Below, piece by piece: positions 33,165 to 44,984 of a stretch of 64,000 nucleotides of DNA. Numbering within the stretch: the stretch's first letter is position 1; each line of letters begins with the position of its first letter. Source of the stretch: Eurosta solidaginis (taxonomy: Eukaryota; Arthropoda; Insecta; Diptera; Tephritidae); NCBI RefSeq assembly GCF_040869045.1, contig NC_090321.1, forward strand, positions 132,299,689 through 132,363,688. The letters run 5' to 3'. The notes beneath the pieces are model-generated. The model had not been told where the DNA came from. It was given only the letters and a program-made list of their open reading frames with translations, and did no database searches. A program made the position numbers and the translations under genes.

Positions 33165-34859
33165 GTGCTCGTGTATGCTAACTTGAGCACCAAAGACCTA
33201 ACGGTGGTCGCGATAGAGGGAAAAAATAACCGTTTGTTATCCTGGCATTCTGCTGCATGGACCATATCGTGGAAGCCCCACAAGAGGATTTCAAAGGGCT
33301 GGTGGATCAAGAAGGGTGCAAAGGACGGCTTGTAAGAGGCGCGGATTCGAATGCGCATCACAGCTTATGGAGAGGCGACTATATTAACGAACGAGGTGAG
33401 TCCCTTCTTTGTTATATACTACAGAGTAGTCTACAGGTGGCTACTAGGGGTAGCGTGCCTACATATGTTGTGCCAGCATCAAGCAATGTGCTTGATATCA
33501 CATTGAGCTCTGAGCAGGATATATTGGGGTATGAACGGAGGGTCTTTGATAGGCGAATCGAGAAGGGGGTAAGCTTTTAGAATCCCTAGGGCAACGGACT
33601 GGAACAAATTTCAAAAGACTGGGGCAGCCTAAAGAGGTTACCACCGTAGAGGAGTTGGGGGAGTGCAACAACTTCTTATAAATAACGCTGACAACTGCAT
33701 ACAACAGAGCTTGTCCTCTGAGAAGATTCAAGGAAAAGGCAGAGTCGCCATAGTGGTGTAGGGAGTTGAATCTTCTTAGACGACAAGTTAAAGAGATTTT
33801 TAAGCTGGAAAAATTGTGAAAAACGAAGAGTGCTGTGACGAATATCGAGATCTGTTACGGATCTATAAACGTGAAATCAACAGGTCGAAGAGAGTTTCAT
33901 GGAAATATTTCTGTGCGGACATATAATGCTCTAGCGAAACGGCGAGACTGAGAAACGTCCTATCTAGGGGAGACGCGATCCGGGAGCTGATAAGAAATGA
34001 AGACGGGGAATGGACACTGAGTAGTGAAGAGTCCCTCAAGACACTATTTAACACGCATTTCTCGTCAGGAGATGATGCGGAGGAGTTATGTGACAACGTC
34101 TACACTCCTAACACGGAGCGAGAGGTGCCAGGATGGGTGACATATACCAAAATTTAATGGGCAATAAAAACTTTTGCCAAGCTCAGATCGTCAGGTGCAG
34201 AATATTCCCCGCTGTGCTGCAGATGGCAAGTGGGACAATTATAGAATTGCTTAGAATAATCTTTGAGGGTTGCATAAAACTGAACCGCGTCCCGCAATCT
34301 TGGAGAACTGCTCGAGTAGTCTTCAGTGGGAAAACCAGTAATCTGCACCCGAAAGACTACATGCCTATTTTTTTGACATCTTTTATGCTCAAATTCTATG
34401 GAGATTAATATATGTGTATACGAAATCAAATATGAATAAGGAATTATTCTCTTCAGCCAGTGGAAACTGCGTTGCATAGGGTAGTAATGAATAGAGAAAG
34501 CCCTGGAACACCAGGAATACGCGCTTGGTATTTTTCTGGACATAACTTTCAACAATGTCTCGAAATGAGCAATATTTTACTCCATTCAATTCTGTCAACT
34601 CCATGTTAAGCTGCAGAATGATCACGTCACAATGGGATCTATGCGAAGCAACAAAATCTGTAAACGTTCCAGTCATCATGAACGGCAGATGCCTAACAAT
34701 AATCAGCTCTCTGATGGATCAGGCACTTTGGGGTGTACATGCCTGGATATCTGCAGCGTCTTACAGGCGGAAATTATAGCCGCGAAGAAAGCAGCAGAAA
34801 TTCTGCGGTCACGTCAATATATATATTGAGTCAGACGGCGATTAAGGCAATAATCTCAC
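33165..34859 (+). pseudogene. LOA-like LINE, EN and RT part, broken
   Basis: Translation in changing frames gives EN pieces (GADSNAHHSLW, NERGESLL, VLDITLSSEQ at 33330-33510), the linker (ELIRNEDGEWTLSSEESLK at about 33990-34050) and RT pieces (CIKLNRVPQSW at 34270, HPKDYMPIFLTSFMLK at 34345). ALEHQEYALGIFLD lies at 34500, and the start of RNase H (LQAEIIAAKKAAEIL) at 34765. Many stops and deletions; the RT B motif is gone. It ends at CTCAC 34855-34859, where a gypsy element inserted; the RNase H resumes at 39826. Confidence 0.8.
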
Positions 34860-35098
34860 TGTGGTTAAAGACAACCACATATAAAAGTTTAATTATAAAC
34901 AATCTTTATTATTTAAAATAACGATTACAAAAAGGCGAACATATTTTTATTTTCAAATTTCTTATCTCACTGAAAATTTTTGAAATATGTAAATCAAAAA
35001 TGAAAATAAAATAATTGAATAAACTAATAAACTGAAATTACAAAGTATGCAAAGTTAAAAGTAAAACTTTTAATATATATATTAAAAGGAACCCTACA
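34860..35098 (-). repeat. 3' LTR of the gypsy element, 239 bp
   Basis: Begins TG and ends CA on the plus strand. The left edge abuts CTCAC; the right edge abuts the polypurine tract. Very A/T-rich. Confidence 0.75.
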
Positions 35099-36517
35099 TT
35101 ACTACCCCTTCAAGAAAATTTAACATTAAACAAATTGAAAGTAACTCTTTTTTGTGTAAATTCTTGGTATCGTTTGTGTTTGTTGTTTCAATTATTGCAG
35201 ATTTTAATCTGTCAATTGGAATAGTTTTAATATTATTATTAATTTCAAGTTTAAAACATTTTTGACCTTTTTCCACAATTTTGTAAGGTCCTTCGTATGG
35301 TTGTTGTAATGAATGTTTATTAATGACTCGAACAAATGCAAATTTACAAGTTTGAAGATCTTTTGGAACATAAATTCCAGTATCAGAATCTTTATGATGA
35401 CTTAAATTTGATCTAATATTTCGAAAATGTTTACGTAACTTACTTAAAATTTCAGTTGAAGAGAAATTTTCAGCTGATGGTACAACAAGTTCCCCTGGCA
35501 AACGTAAATTTTGGCCAAAAACCATTTCTGCTGGTGTAGCCGAAATATCTTCTTTGGAAGTATGACAGGTAATTCATCATACCAAGTATTTATTCCATCC
35601 CTAGCCATAATAGTAGCTTTTAACTGTCTATGAAATCTCTCCACAATACCATTACTCTGATGGTGATACGTAGATGTTGCTATTTGATGACTACCAAGTA
35701 ATTTAGTTAACTCTGAAAATAATTTTGATGTAAACTGACTACCCTGATCAGTAGTAATTTTCAACGGAACTCCGAAACGAGAAATATATTCTCTGAAAAA
35801 TTTGTTTGCAACTGTAGTTGCTGATATATCTTTTAAAGCATATGCCTCTGGCCAGCGAGTAAACCTATCAACAATTGTCAAAATAAAACGATGATTTTTA
35901 GAAACTGGCAACGGTCCAACTATATCTATATGGATGTGTTCCAATCTGATTTTTGGAATTGGAATTTTACTAATGGGAGACTTAGTCCGACGATAAACCT
36001 TAGATTTTTGAAAGTTAAGACACTCTTTCGACCAAATATTAATATCTTTAGTCATATTAGGCCAATAATATTTTTTAATTATGAGTCGTCGTGTAGCTCT
36101 CGTACCGGGATGTGTAATTCCATGTAATATGTCAAATATTGTCTTCCTTAATTTACTGGGTACAAATGGCCTAGGATTTTCTCCTGAAATTTCACACCAA
36201 ATATTGAAATTTAAAATAGGAATATTAATTAACTTTAAATTTAAAAACTGAGGATTAGTTATAAGTTCATTTAAATCACTATCATTTTGTTGTTCCATTT
36301 GTAAAATTTTAAAATTCAGTTCCGAATTCTGCATTGCACTAACTTCAAAGGCTCTGGACAGTGTATCCGCTACAACATTGAATTCTCCTTTAACATACTG
36401 AATGTCATCAGTGAACTGTGCTATGAATTCCAAATGTCTCGTTTGTCTGGGACTCCGTTCTGTTTTTGAATTTAAAGCAGTAGTCAAAGGTTTATGATCC
36501 GTATAAACTGTAAATTG
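35094..36517 (-). pseudogene. pol: gypsy RNase H end, integrase and C-terminal domain
   Basis: From 36487 down: RNase H end (HLEFIAQFTDD, ADTLSRAF), then an integrase with a zinc region HGITHPG...ECLNFQ. There the second Cys of the CxxC pair is Phe. The catalytic core follows: Asp in HIDIVGPLP, Asp in TTDQGSQF, Glu in NGIVERFHRQL. 35525-35094 is a shifted frame carrying MVFGQNLRLPGE and the chromo-like tail GPYKIVEKGQKCF. The frame change near 35530 and the lost Cys make it inactive. TGA 36518-36520 upstream interrupts the same frame. Confidence 0.88.
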
Positions 36518-38062
36518 TCATCCTTCCAAAAGATATCTAAAATGTTTTATATTTAAATAAATCGCCAATAATTCCCTATCAAAAGCACTATACTTAATTT
36601 CAGTTGGAGAAAGTTTTTTTGAAAAGAATGCAATGGGCTCAATTTTATTATTGTAATTTTGTTGTATAACGCCTCCAATCGCTGTATTAGATGCATCTAC
36701 TGTTAAAGATAATTTAGCATCTTTGTTAAAGTGATTTAACAATATCGTAGATGCAAATTTGTCTTTAATGCATTCAAAAGCTTCATTCGATTTCTCGTCC
36801 CATACCAAAGTTTTGTCACGTTTCTTATTTACTTTATTAATTAGATCATAAGTTTTGTTCGTAAATTCTGCTAGTTTTGGAATGTATCTATGATAATAAT
36901 TTACCATACCAATAAATTTCTGTGCTTGTTTAACTGATTTTGGACGTTCGAAATTGCGAATAGCTGACACCTTTTCATCAGAAGGTCGAATACCTGTTCC
37001 AGAAATGTTATTTCCTAAAAAATCGATACTAGGTACACCAAAAGTACATTTACTTGGTTTAATGTTTAAAGCATACTCTGTAAGGCGTTGAAAGAGGATA
37101 CGTAAATCTTTTAAATGTTGTTCTTCGTATTTACTTGCAATAAGTAAGTCGTCGATGTAAGCATATACAAAATCTAAGTCACCAACTACCTCATTTATGA
37201 ATCTTTGAAAGGTTTGCGCAGAATTTCTAAGTCCGAAAGGCATTCCCATGAATTCAAACATACCGAAAGGAGTTGTAATAGCAGTTTTATAAATATCTTC
37301 TTCAGCCATAGGAATTTGGTGGTATGCCCTTACTAAGTCTAATTTTGAAAATATATTTTTATTACGAAGATTCATATTAAAATCCTGAATATGGGTAGAG
37401 GATAACGATCAGGTATGATGATCAGGTTAGAATATTTAATCTTCTAAAATCACCACAAGGCCGCCAATCGTTTTCTTCTTTTTTAGGTACAAGATGAAGT
37501 GGAGAGGCCACTGAAGAATTTGAAGGCCGGCAAATCCCTGTTTTAACCAAAAATTCAAATTCTGTTTTAGCGACTTTGTATTTAACCGGATCTAAGCGCC
37601 TAGGCTTAGAAAATGGAAGGCTTCCTTCCGTTACAAGTCGATGAACCGTTGCATGTTTAACAGATTTTGTATAGTCTGGCTCCTCAATAAGTGAAGGAAA
37701 CTCTTTTAATAATTTTGTAAATTTATTGTCAACCGCAAATAGTTTAGGTAATTGGATATCACAAAAAGAAGAATAGTACTGACCGAAAGAATTGTTAAAG
37801 GATCTACTAAACGTTTATGCTTAATATCAATCAATAGACCATATTTGCAAAGAAAATCGGCCCCAATTATCGGTTTAGCTATATCAGCTATCAAAAACGG
37901 TAAAGGAAATTCACGTCTTAAACCTAAATTTACGATTAAAAGCCTTTTCCTGAAAGTAGAAATTGTTGAACCATTAGCTGCTGTGAGAACTATATCCGAA
38001 CGTTTCGCATGAGAAAATTTAGAAGCAGGTAATACCGAAATTTCTGCCCCACTATCAATCAA
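36518..38062 (-). pseudogene. pol: gypsy protease, reverse transcriptase and start of RNase H
   Basis: The aspartic protease begins at about 38062 with IDSGAEISVLPA (catalytic Asp-Ser-Gly) and runs to about 37750. RT fingers lie at 37700-37400 in shifted frames (KPRRLDPVKYKVAKTEFE, SSVASPLHLVPKKE). 37375-36518 is one long frame with [13 protein letters not shown], the palm motif YIDD, and the RNase H start ([11 protein letters not shown]). It stops at TGA after FRYLLEG, where Arg is expected; CGA to TGA is the simplest change. Two further frame changes lie near 37745 and 37440. Confidence 0.88.
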
Positions 38063-38154
38063 AAAATTTTGTTTATTATCTTTGTCAAAAACGAATAAGC
38101 GACTAGTTGAAAATTCTAAATTCCCGTTGTTCGTCGCTGCAACAACGGTCGAAT

Positions 38155-39093
38155 TTAGTTTGTCGAATCTTTATTTTTATTATAAGAACAAGGTTGTTCA
38201 CAGCTTCGAGCATTGCTTCCAAATTTGTAGTGGAATCTACACAACCAATTTGGATTATTACGTGAGTTAGAACGACGCCTAAAAGTATTTCTAAAATTGT
38301 TCCTAGAGTTAGATCGCGACCTAGATTGATTCCGATACATTTCTGTTTTAATTTCAGCTAACTCCAAAGAAAGTTTCTGAAAATTTTCACACATCAAAGA
38401 GGTAGTTTTAACTAAATTTTTAACAACTGAATTTTGAACTTTTGTATCTGAAATTGTATTTACTGAGAAAACTTCACTTTTATTCATAACTTCAAAAATG
38501 TTATCTGCTAATTTTATTAATTCATTAATATTGTTAGAACTTGAGCTAACCAAAATGGCATTTAAATTTTTGGGAAGTTTTCTTAACCAAATTCTCTTTA
38601 AAATATTCTCACTAAAATTTGAACCGGCTAACAAAAATCATGACCGATAAAAGTCAGAGGGTTTGCGATCACCCATTTCTGAATCATTTAAAATGTTGTC
38701 TAGTTTTGAATTTTCACTAAGAGAATGTCTCTCTATCAAAACTTTTTTAAGTTCACTAAACTTGTTAGTAAGGGGAGGATTTTGAATAAAATCAAAAATT
38801 TGTACTATTACTTCTTGTGGAAGTGCTGTTATAATGTGTTCGTATTTGGTATTCTCTTGTGTAATATTTTTGGTGCTAAATTGTGTTTCAGCACGTATAA
38901 ACCATGCTTCTGGACAACTAGTCCAAAATTGTGGAAGTTTAACTGAAAATGTCGAAATTTCATTTAGATTTATGTTTTCATATTGATTTATTATTTGTTG
39001 TTGAGAAGTGTCATTTGGTAAATCTATTAAAGAGTCATTTAAATTGTTAGTAAATGTAGATGTTTGTGTATTGTGTTGTGGTGAATGAAACAT
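38155..39093 (-). pseudogene. gag: gypsy gag with CHCC-type zinc motif
   Basis: ATG at 39093 (MFHSPQHNTQ). Capsid-like region with LPQFWTSCPEAWFIRAETQF. An in-frame TGA at 38638-38640 splits it; the frame continues (LAGSNFSENILKRIWLRKL) to 38155. An Arg/Ser/Asn-rich stretch follows. The zinc-binding segment is C-x2-H-x9-C-x3-C (CRFHYKFGSNARSCEQPC). That CHCC arrangement is known from the CsRn1 clade of Ty3/gypsy. A frame change separates gag from protease. Confidence 0.8.
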
Positions 39094-39239
39094 GTTGAAT
39101 TATACAAAAAGAGAGTTCACAAACAAAACGGAAAAATAAACTAGTATTTATGTTATGAATTTCGAAAAATGTATTAAATAGATAATAATTTAAAGAGAGG
39201 GTTTACAATTAATTAGAAAAATATCAATATATTAGTATA

Positions 39240-39810
39240 AGTACATACATAAAATGAAAACATATGGGGTATTCCATCCCATTTCGACCAATTTTGAACC
39301 CGACCCCTTTAGAATTGGCTGAAAGTTTTTCTTCTTTTTCTAGCTTACGAAAGACGTTTTTCAGAAGTTTTTCAAATTTTTTCAAAATGCTATAATTTTT
39401 TCAAAAATTGGGTAATTTGGGGATCTTTTTTTTTAAATTTGTTTTTAAATGTACTTTTCGAAAAAATTAAAAAAAATTTTTAAAGCTTTTTTTTTTGTAA
39501 TTTTTTAGTTTTTCAAGATTTTTCGAATTTCGCCCTTTTTTTTCTCATAAAAAACTTCAATCAATTCTGCAATCATCCCCACTAATCCCGGAGTGGGCCG
39601 AGAATTTTTTTTTTTTTATTTAATTGAAAAAAAACTTTAAAATTGTTTTTGTATTTTTTCCGAAAAGTCCATTTAAAAGCATATTAACAAAAAAAATGAT
39701 CCCAAACGGTCAATTTTTGAAAAAGTTATAGCATTTTGAAAAAAAAACACCGTTTTCCAACTCAAAATAAGTTTTAAATATTTTGAAAAAAACGGTGTTT
39801 TTTTTAAAAG
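39240..39810. repeat. A/T-rich foldback sequence replacing the 5' LTR
   Basis: Begins near GGGGTATTCCATCCCATTTC. The segment TTTTTTCAAAATGCTATAA (about 39376-39394) returns as its complement TTATAGCATTTTGAAAAAA (about 39727-39745), with more paired A/T-rich sequence on either side. The middle holds a C/G-richer CCCACTAATCCCGGAGTGGG. Confidence 0.6.
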
Positions 39811-39825
39811 GAACCCTACACTCAC

Positions 39826-40527
39826 ACCGTGCTTCATCAAGGTGTCCTGGAATGCAAAGAAGTATTGGAAAAACTTCGCTCAGGCCGGACCATACATCTA
39901 TACTGGGTTCCCGATCATAAAAGGAAAAAAGGTAACGAAAAGGCCGATGAGTTGGCAAAGGACGCTGTAGCACTTGCACAATCGACGGTAGACATCCGAA
40001 TCCGTTTGGGGGAAATCAAAAGGAGACAGGAATTGCATATGATCCATCACGCAGGAAAGACGTGAGCAGAAGTGCGGGGCTGCGAAATTTCTAAGATCAT
40101 GTGCATATCCTACGACGTTAGCGTCACAAAGTGGCTCATATCTCTGAAGAGAGAAGAGCTAAGGCTCACGATATGCATACTAACTGGAAACTACCTCCTG
40201 GCGTCACATGCTTATAAGTTAGGCCTCGAGCTGCAGGTAGAAACGGTTGAGCAGGTTCTGTGTTCGTGTCCTGCGCCTGCCAGGTCAAGGCTCCAACTGT
40301 TAGGAGCGGGAGAGTTGCCAGATCTCGAGGCAAAAGTTAAGCTAGGTACTAGAAAACCTCTAGTATTTGCTAAGAGGACGGAGTTATTCTACAACATAAG
40401 ATCTGGGGTTCTTAATTTTGCTCTGTTAACACTATGGACACATTCAGTCTTTGCGAGATCTGAATTGACCGGCCAGTTCAACCTGACGAACGGGTTACTG
40501 ACATTTTTAAATTTAAATGAAGATTAA
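39826..40527 (+). pseudogene. LOA-like LINE, RNase H and C-terminal part
   Basis: Resumes the LINE cut at 34859: joining across one CTCAC restores AIISHTVLHQGVLECKEVL. Then HLYWVPDHKRKKGNEKADEL (RNase H end) and, after a stop at 40063-40065, CISYDVSVTKWL, LTICILTGNYLLASHAYKLG and EQVLCSCPAPARSR (Cys knuckle), ending at 40527. Only one in-frame stop disrupts this part, so it is better kept than the 5' half. Confidence 0.85.
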
Positions 40528-40957
40528 TCTGAGTTTCCTTCCCTCGGTTGTAAAATTTGGACAGAAGAATATTATATACATGTATTAGTTTGCTTCCCAA
40601 ATGTCAGAAACAGGACGACGTCGTCCCGGCTGAGTATTTTGTTTAACACACCTTTTTATTTCTCTCAGTAATGGTTTAGGCTATTTAGCAGCGGTTTATT
40701 AAAATTTTATCAGTACAAAAATCAAAATCAATTCTCATAGCTTCTTAAAATTAAATAAAGCTTTGAGTGAGAAATTTGTAGATAATCATAGTTTATTGTC
40801 TGAGTTTGATAAGGAAGTTTCGAAAGGACTCACCACCAGACACTCAGGTTTCTGATCCGAACAGCCTATGTAGGAGGTGTGTCCAAGGACACTATGCAAG
40901 GAGATGTCGTAACTCTTTTCTTCATGGTGGCCACCACAGTTAACCACATTAATTTTG
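40528..40957. other. non-coding, probable LINE 3' UTR and flank
   Basis: No gene seen. Confidence 0.45.
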
Positions 40958-41050
40958 ATGTGTAACTGAAAACAGCGCCATCTTACGAAAACGTTGTGTA
41001 TTGTGATGCTTCTATAAGGCAGCCATGAGATTGCTGCCAAACAAATATTT
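40958..41050 (+). repeat. 93-bp block repeated at 49074-49168
   Basis: Shared landmarks TGATGTGTAACTGAAAACAG, GCGCCATCTTACR, TTCTATAAGGCAGCCATGAG, CAAACAAATATTTCAA. It marks the flank of the LINE in both loci. Confidence 0.75.
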
Positions 41051-41190
41051 CAAAATTCCTAGCGCAACGGTCATTTACAGTTATGAAATTTCAATCGAAA
41101 TTGCGAATTTCAAGGCCGTGAGCGTTAGTGAATATTTTTTCTTTGCTGGTAAGCAAATACTATATTTAGGTGTTAGGGTTTTTAGAGAAA

Positions 41191-41938
41191 ATGGCCAAGA
41201 AGAAGTTACCTGATCGTAAAATTGAAAACTTATTAATATATCAAGATATACCTCCAGATACTGATAGCTGTGCGGGTGGAGATGGATCTGATGAAGACGA
41301 ACCTGATATTGAAGACATTCCCCTTGACTCGCAACAGTTTTCACTTCGTGACAATTTTTTTCCATCCGATGAGGAGCTTGACTTTGACGATAAAGCTCCC
41401 TTATACCATCTGCTTGGACATAATCATTTTGGGCCCTCCAAAATGGAAGAAAGCTTATACAATTTTAGCCCCTGAAAACTTTACAACTTGGAAAATAAAA
41501 GCCATAAGGTGTTTGACAATTATTTTAACAGCTACGAACTGCAGGTCAATTTACGTCAGAAGAAGGTCTATGCATGTGGGACAGTAAATGAATCTCGTAA
41601 CCATCTCCCTAATTTGAAAACCAATAAGGAATTGAGGCGCTGGGAATACGATTATAGAGTCAGTGACAATCAGATGGTTTCCGTTATGAAATGGAAAGAT
41701 AAACATTGCGTTTTCATTATGAGTAACTTTCATGATTCCAGAGATCTGGTTCATGTAAGAGCAGAAAAAAAACTGGGGAGAGAGTTGAAGTGTTGTGCTC
41801 TCTGGCCTTGAAGGACTACAATGAAAATATGAATTTCGTAGATAAATTTGACCAACTGAAGGGAATGGTGGCACCTAATTTTCTTTCATTTTCTAGATTA
41901 GACGGTGGTAAATGCTTTTATAATCTACTAGCAGACCC
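41191..41938 (+). pseudogene. piggyBac transposase, N-terminal and central parts
   Basis: ATG 41191 starts MAKKKLPDRKIENLL with the acidic stretch DEDEPDIEDIPLD usual at piggyBac N-termini. After SLYNFSP a stop and frame change jump straight to HKVFDNYFNSYELQVNLRQK, so most of the first DDE part is deleted. VYACGTV, MKWKDKHCVFIMSNFHD and NFVDKFDQLKG follow in two frames to about 41938, where another element interrupts. The C-terminus continues at 44026. Confidence 0.8.
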
Positions 41939-44025
41939 GTCAGACGTTGTTCTGCCCTAAATTTGGTCTATCTACATACATTTTAATAAGCTTTTTCTTA
42001 ATCCTTTAATTCTCTCCTCCCTCCGTATTTTTCGCTTCATCTATCTCTATCTTCGTTTCACTCGATCTCTTTCCCAGTCTGCTTCCCTTTTTTCTCTTCT
42101 CTCAAGTTTTTCTCTTCTCTCAAGTTTTTCCCATTCTTCTTCATCCCTTATTGCCAGTCCCAGAGGGTGGTATATATTTTGTTCCAGTCCCATTCCGAGT
42201 CCCAGTCCCACTCCGAGTCATAGTCCTAGTCCTAATCCCAGTCCCAGCCCGTCTCTGGTCTACTTCCCGGAAAAAAGGATCGTAAATACTAATATAGGCA
42301 AATTTATATACCAAATTTCAGGCAAATCGAATAGGACGTATGTAAATAGGTATGTGGGTATTATTAATTCATGTCTTTATTTCGGCTTCGCATGCATATT
42401 TATCAGTTATGCCAGGTTGATGCGACTAAATCGAATATCACAATGAAAATTACTTAAAGCTCTCAGCAACAGCTTTCATTTGATATCCATACTACGGACA
42501 TATTCTAGGAGTAGCCGCGTCCACGTTTTGGCCTATATCTCGAGACCGTAGTCACCCAGGGGTATAAAGATTACTCTGTACTAAAGCACACATCAACAGC
42601 TTCAATTTGATACCCATAATGTAAAAATACATCCTAGTGTTACCCTGATCCACGTTTTGGCCTATATCTCGAGACCCTAGTCACAAATACATAGGTATGA
42701 AAATAATCATGTACCAAAGGACTCATCAACAACTTTCATTTGTTATCCATGTTGTATTACCACTTTCTGGGGGTACCCGGTTCCACGTTTTGGCCTCAAT
42801 CTCGAGACCCTAGTCACCAATAGGTATGAAAACTACCATGTACTAAAGCACTCATCAACAGCTTTCATTTGTTATCCATATTCTATAAACATATTCTAGA
42901 AGTACCCGCGTCCACGTTTTAGCCTATATCTCGAGACCCTAGTCACCCACGGGTACGAAAATATCCCGTATCAAAGTACTCATAAACAGCTTCCATCTGA
43001 TACCCATATTGGACAAACATATCCCAGGATTACCCAAGTCCACGTAGTGATAGTGATACATGCAAAAATACCAAAAAATAAAACTTTTGTTTAAGAGTTT
43101 TAAGGAAATGTTCAATATTTTTAACGAAAGAGTATTTTTCAAGAGATGTATGCATTCTTAACCATTTATTATTATTTATGTATGTACATACATATGTATG
43201 TGAAGCTGATATGAAAATACATAGTACATACCCAAAGAGTATATATTTGTTAAGAGGCGTCACTCGATACTTTGTTGTTGCCAAAGCAACCCTGTCATGT
43301 CTAATGTGATTCTCAAGGAAGTTTTGTTTAGTTTTTTTTAAATTTAATCCTATATAGTTATGCGGTAAAGTGACTTTGCATAATTACGATTTTTGGAAAG
43401 AGAATTATTTAATTAATTTAATACAATCAATAAAATAAACACAAATACCCCACGAAAATGTATAGAAGGCGTTTTTATAAATACATCTGATAAAAAAAAC
43501 CAACGACTACCTTGAGAAAACATCGAGTAATTTGCTTTGCCAACAACAAAAGTATCGAGTGACGCCTCTTGACAAATATATACTCTTTGACATACCCATA
43601 AACCTACGGCCGAAGTTAAATAACGCAGCGAATGCTATGTATTACGTATGTGTCGCATCATGCCTCACTCAAAAGTAATTTGCCCGCACAGTTGACACCG
43701 AACAATCACACACACGAATTTTTTTGGTAAAAATGTTACTTTTGTTTAAACAATTTGGCTGATATAAGAAAGGAATCAAGTATTTCTTTTGATGCAGAAC
43801 TAAGGTAAATATTTCAAAGTTTTACTGAAAAGTAGAATTTTTTAAATCCATTCATCCGTTTATGAGTTTTAGCTGTGTAAACAAAAATTTTATGATTTTT
43901 TCACGTAGCTAAGCTTTCAAATGCAAAAAACCGTTTTAAAATCGGAGCATTCTGTGTGAAGTTATATGCATACATGGCATTTAGCGACTTTATTTTATAA
44001 GATTTATAGATATAGATAGATAAAG
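41939..44025 (+). mobile_element. unclassified insertion with minisatellite, nested in piggyBac
   Basis: Separates the two piggyBac parts. It starts near GCAGACCCGTCAGACGTTG, has a C/T-rich stretch and CAGTCCCA-type short repeats (about 42150-42260). Then come five units of about 125 bp (42450-43050: CATCAACAGCTTTCATTTGATA..., GTCCACGTTTTGGCCTATAT, CTCGAGACCCTAGTCACC). It closes near TTTATAGATATAGATAGATA. No ORF. Exact limits uncertain; a Helitron/Helentron-type origin is possible but unproven. Confidence 0.55.
43226..43596. mobile_element. 357-bp MITE with about 57-bp TIRs
   Basis: Element 43233-43589, ends CAAAGAGTATATATTTG and CAAATATATACTCTTTG. The TIRs extend through GAGGCGTCACTCGATACTTT to TTGCTTTG. 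Flanking duplication ACATACC (43226-43232, 43590-43596); read one base wider it is ACATACCC, 8 bp. No transposase. Confidence 0.88.
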
Positions 44026-44414
44026 AGTTACAAAAAGACCCTATCTCAGGATTAGAGGAGTTGTTCATTAAGGATTTTAGGCGACATGTTTACCAAGATA
44101 TGCTGGCACCTGCTTATATAAGTAATAAGAGAAAAATGTCGCGTTCTTTCAGCAACTCGGCTTCGCCTACCTGTGCTTCTATAAATAAGCAAAAACCGGA
44201 AGTACCTGCAGCAATAAGGCTTGCTATGGGTAACCATGAGCCTATAAAAGGCACCTCAAGGCGCTGCAGTGCGTGTAGCACGAAAAATATGCCTACGAAA
44301 AATATGTACGTATTCTATGGAGCTGCAAAATATGCAAAGTACCTCTTTGCTACCGGAAAGGAAAATAGTGTTTTAATTATCACCATGAACATTTATAATA
44401 CTTGTTTTGAATAA
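44026..44414 (+). pseudogene. piggyBac transposase C-terminus
   Basis: Reads LEELFIKDFRRHVYQDML, then a Ser-rich linker, AIRLAMGNHEPI and the Cys-rich tail RRCSACSTKN, ending at 44414. Several expected cysteines of the C-terminal zinc domain are gone (YGAAKYAKYL). It belongs with 41191-41938. Confidence 0.75.
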
Positions 44415-44984
44415 ATAAAAAAACGCCTACATTGTGTATACTTATTTCATAGTGGTTACCTTAGCTAACCACCATACAACTCACCCCCTGCTGATATATT
44501 TAAAAAAAAATCATCCATGGATTTACTTGGGCCTATAGGCAAGATTATATGAAATTTACGATTCTACCATTGTCAACGAAAAACTGTGCCGGAAAGAGTT
44601 AAGGTGTTTAGTATTTTAGAAAGTCTTGAAGACAGTGAAGTGAAGATCTGTTAGAGGTTAGTTTACTGCTGCCAGATCTTAGCTTCATAGAAAAATAAGA
44701 GTAACACTCCAGTACTACGATATTCGAATTTTTCAAATTTTATCAGAACTACAGGACAACAAACTCAAGCGAAAAATAAAATTAAATTAACAAATAGGAT
44801 ATTTATAGCCCCAGAGACGCGAAAAACTACTAAAAGGAAATGACGTTGTACTCGTACTGACGTTTTGACTAGCTTTTATTCTCAGAAATCTCCCACTCCC
44901 GGAAGAAACGGCTTCGAAACAGCTGTCGCCTTGTCCCTCCTGATTTCACGTTGTTTAAATCTTTCCCAAAATATTAAAAAACAA
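44415..44984. other. non-coding, nothing recognised
   Basis: May hold the eroded right end of the piggyBac element. A/T-rich. Confidence 0.4.

Larger units (their letters stand above)
34855..39825 (-). mobile_element. Ty3/gypsy LTR retrotransposon (CHCC-type gag), inserted in a LINE
   Basis: Element 34860-39820 flanked by the 5-bp duplication CTCAC (34855-34859, 39821-39825). The 3' LTR is 34860-35098 (TGTGG...CCCTACA on plus). A polypurine stretch (GAAGGGG) sits just inside at about 35104-35113. The 5' LTR should mirror it but shares only the last 17 bp (TTAAAAGGAACCCTACA at 39804-39820); the rest is foreign A/T-rich sequence. Gag-protease-RT-RNase H-integrase order is preserved on the minus strand. 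Confidence 0.9.
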
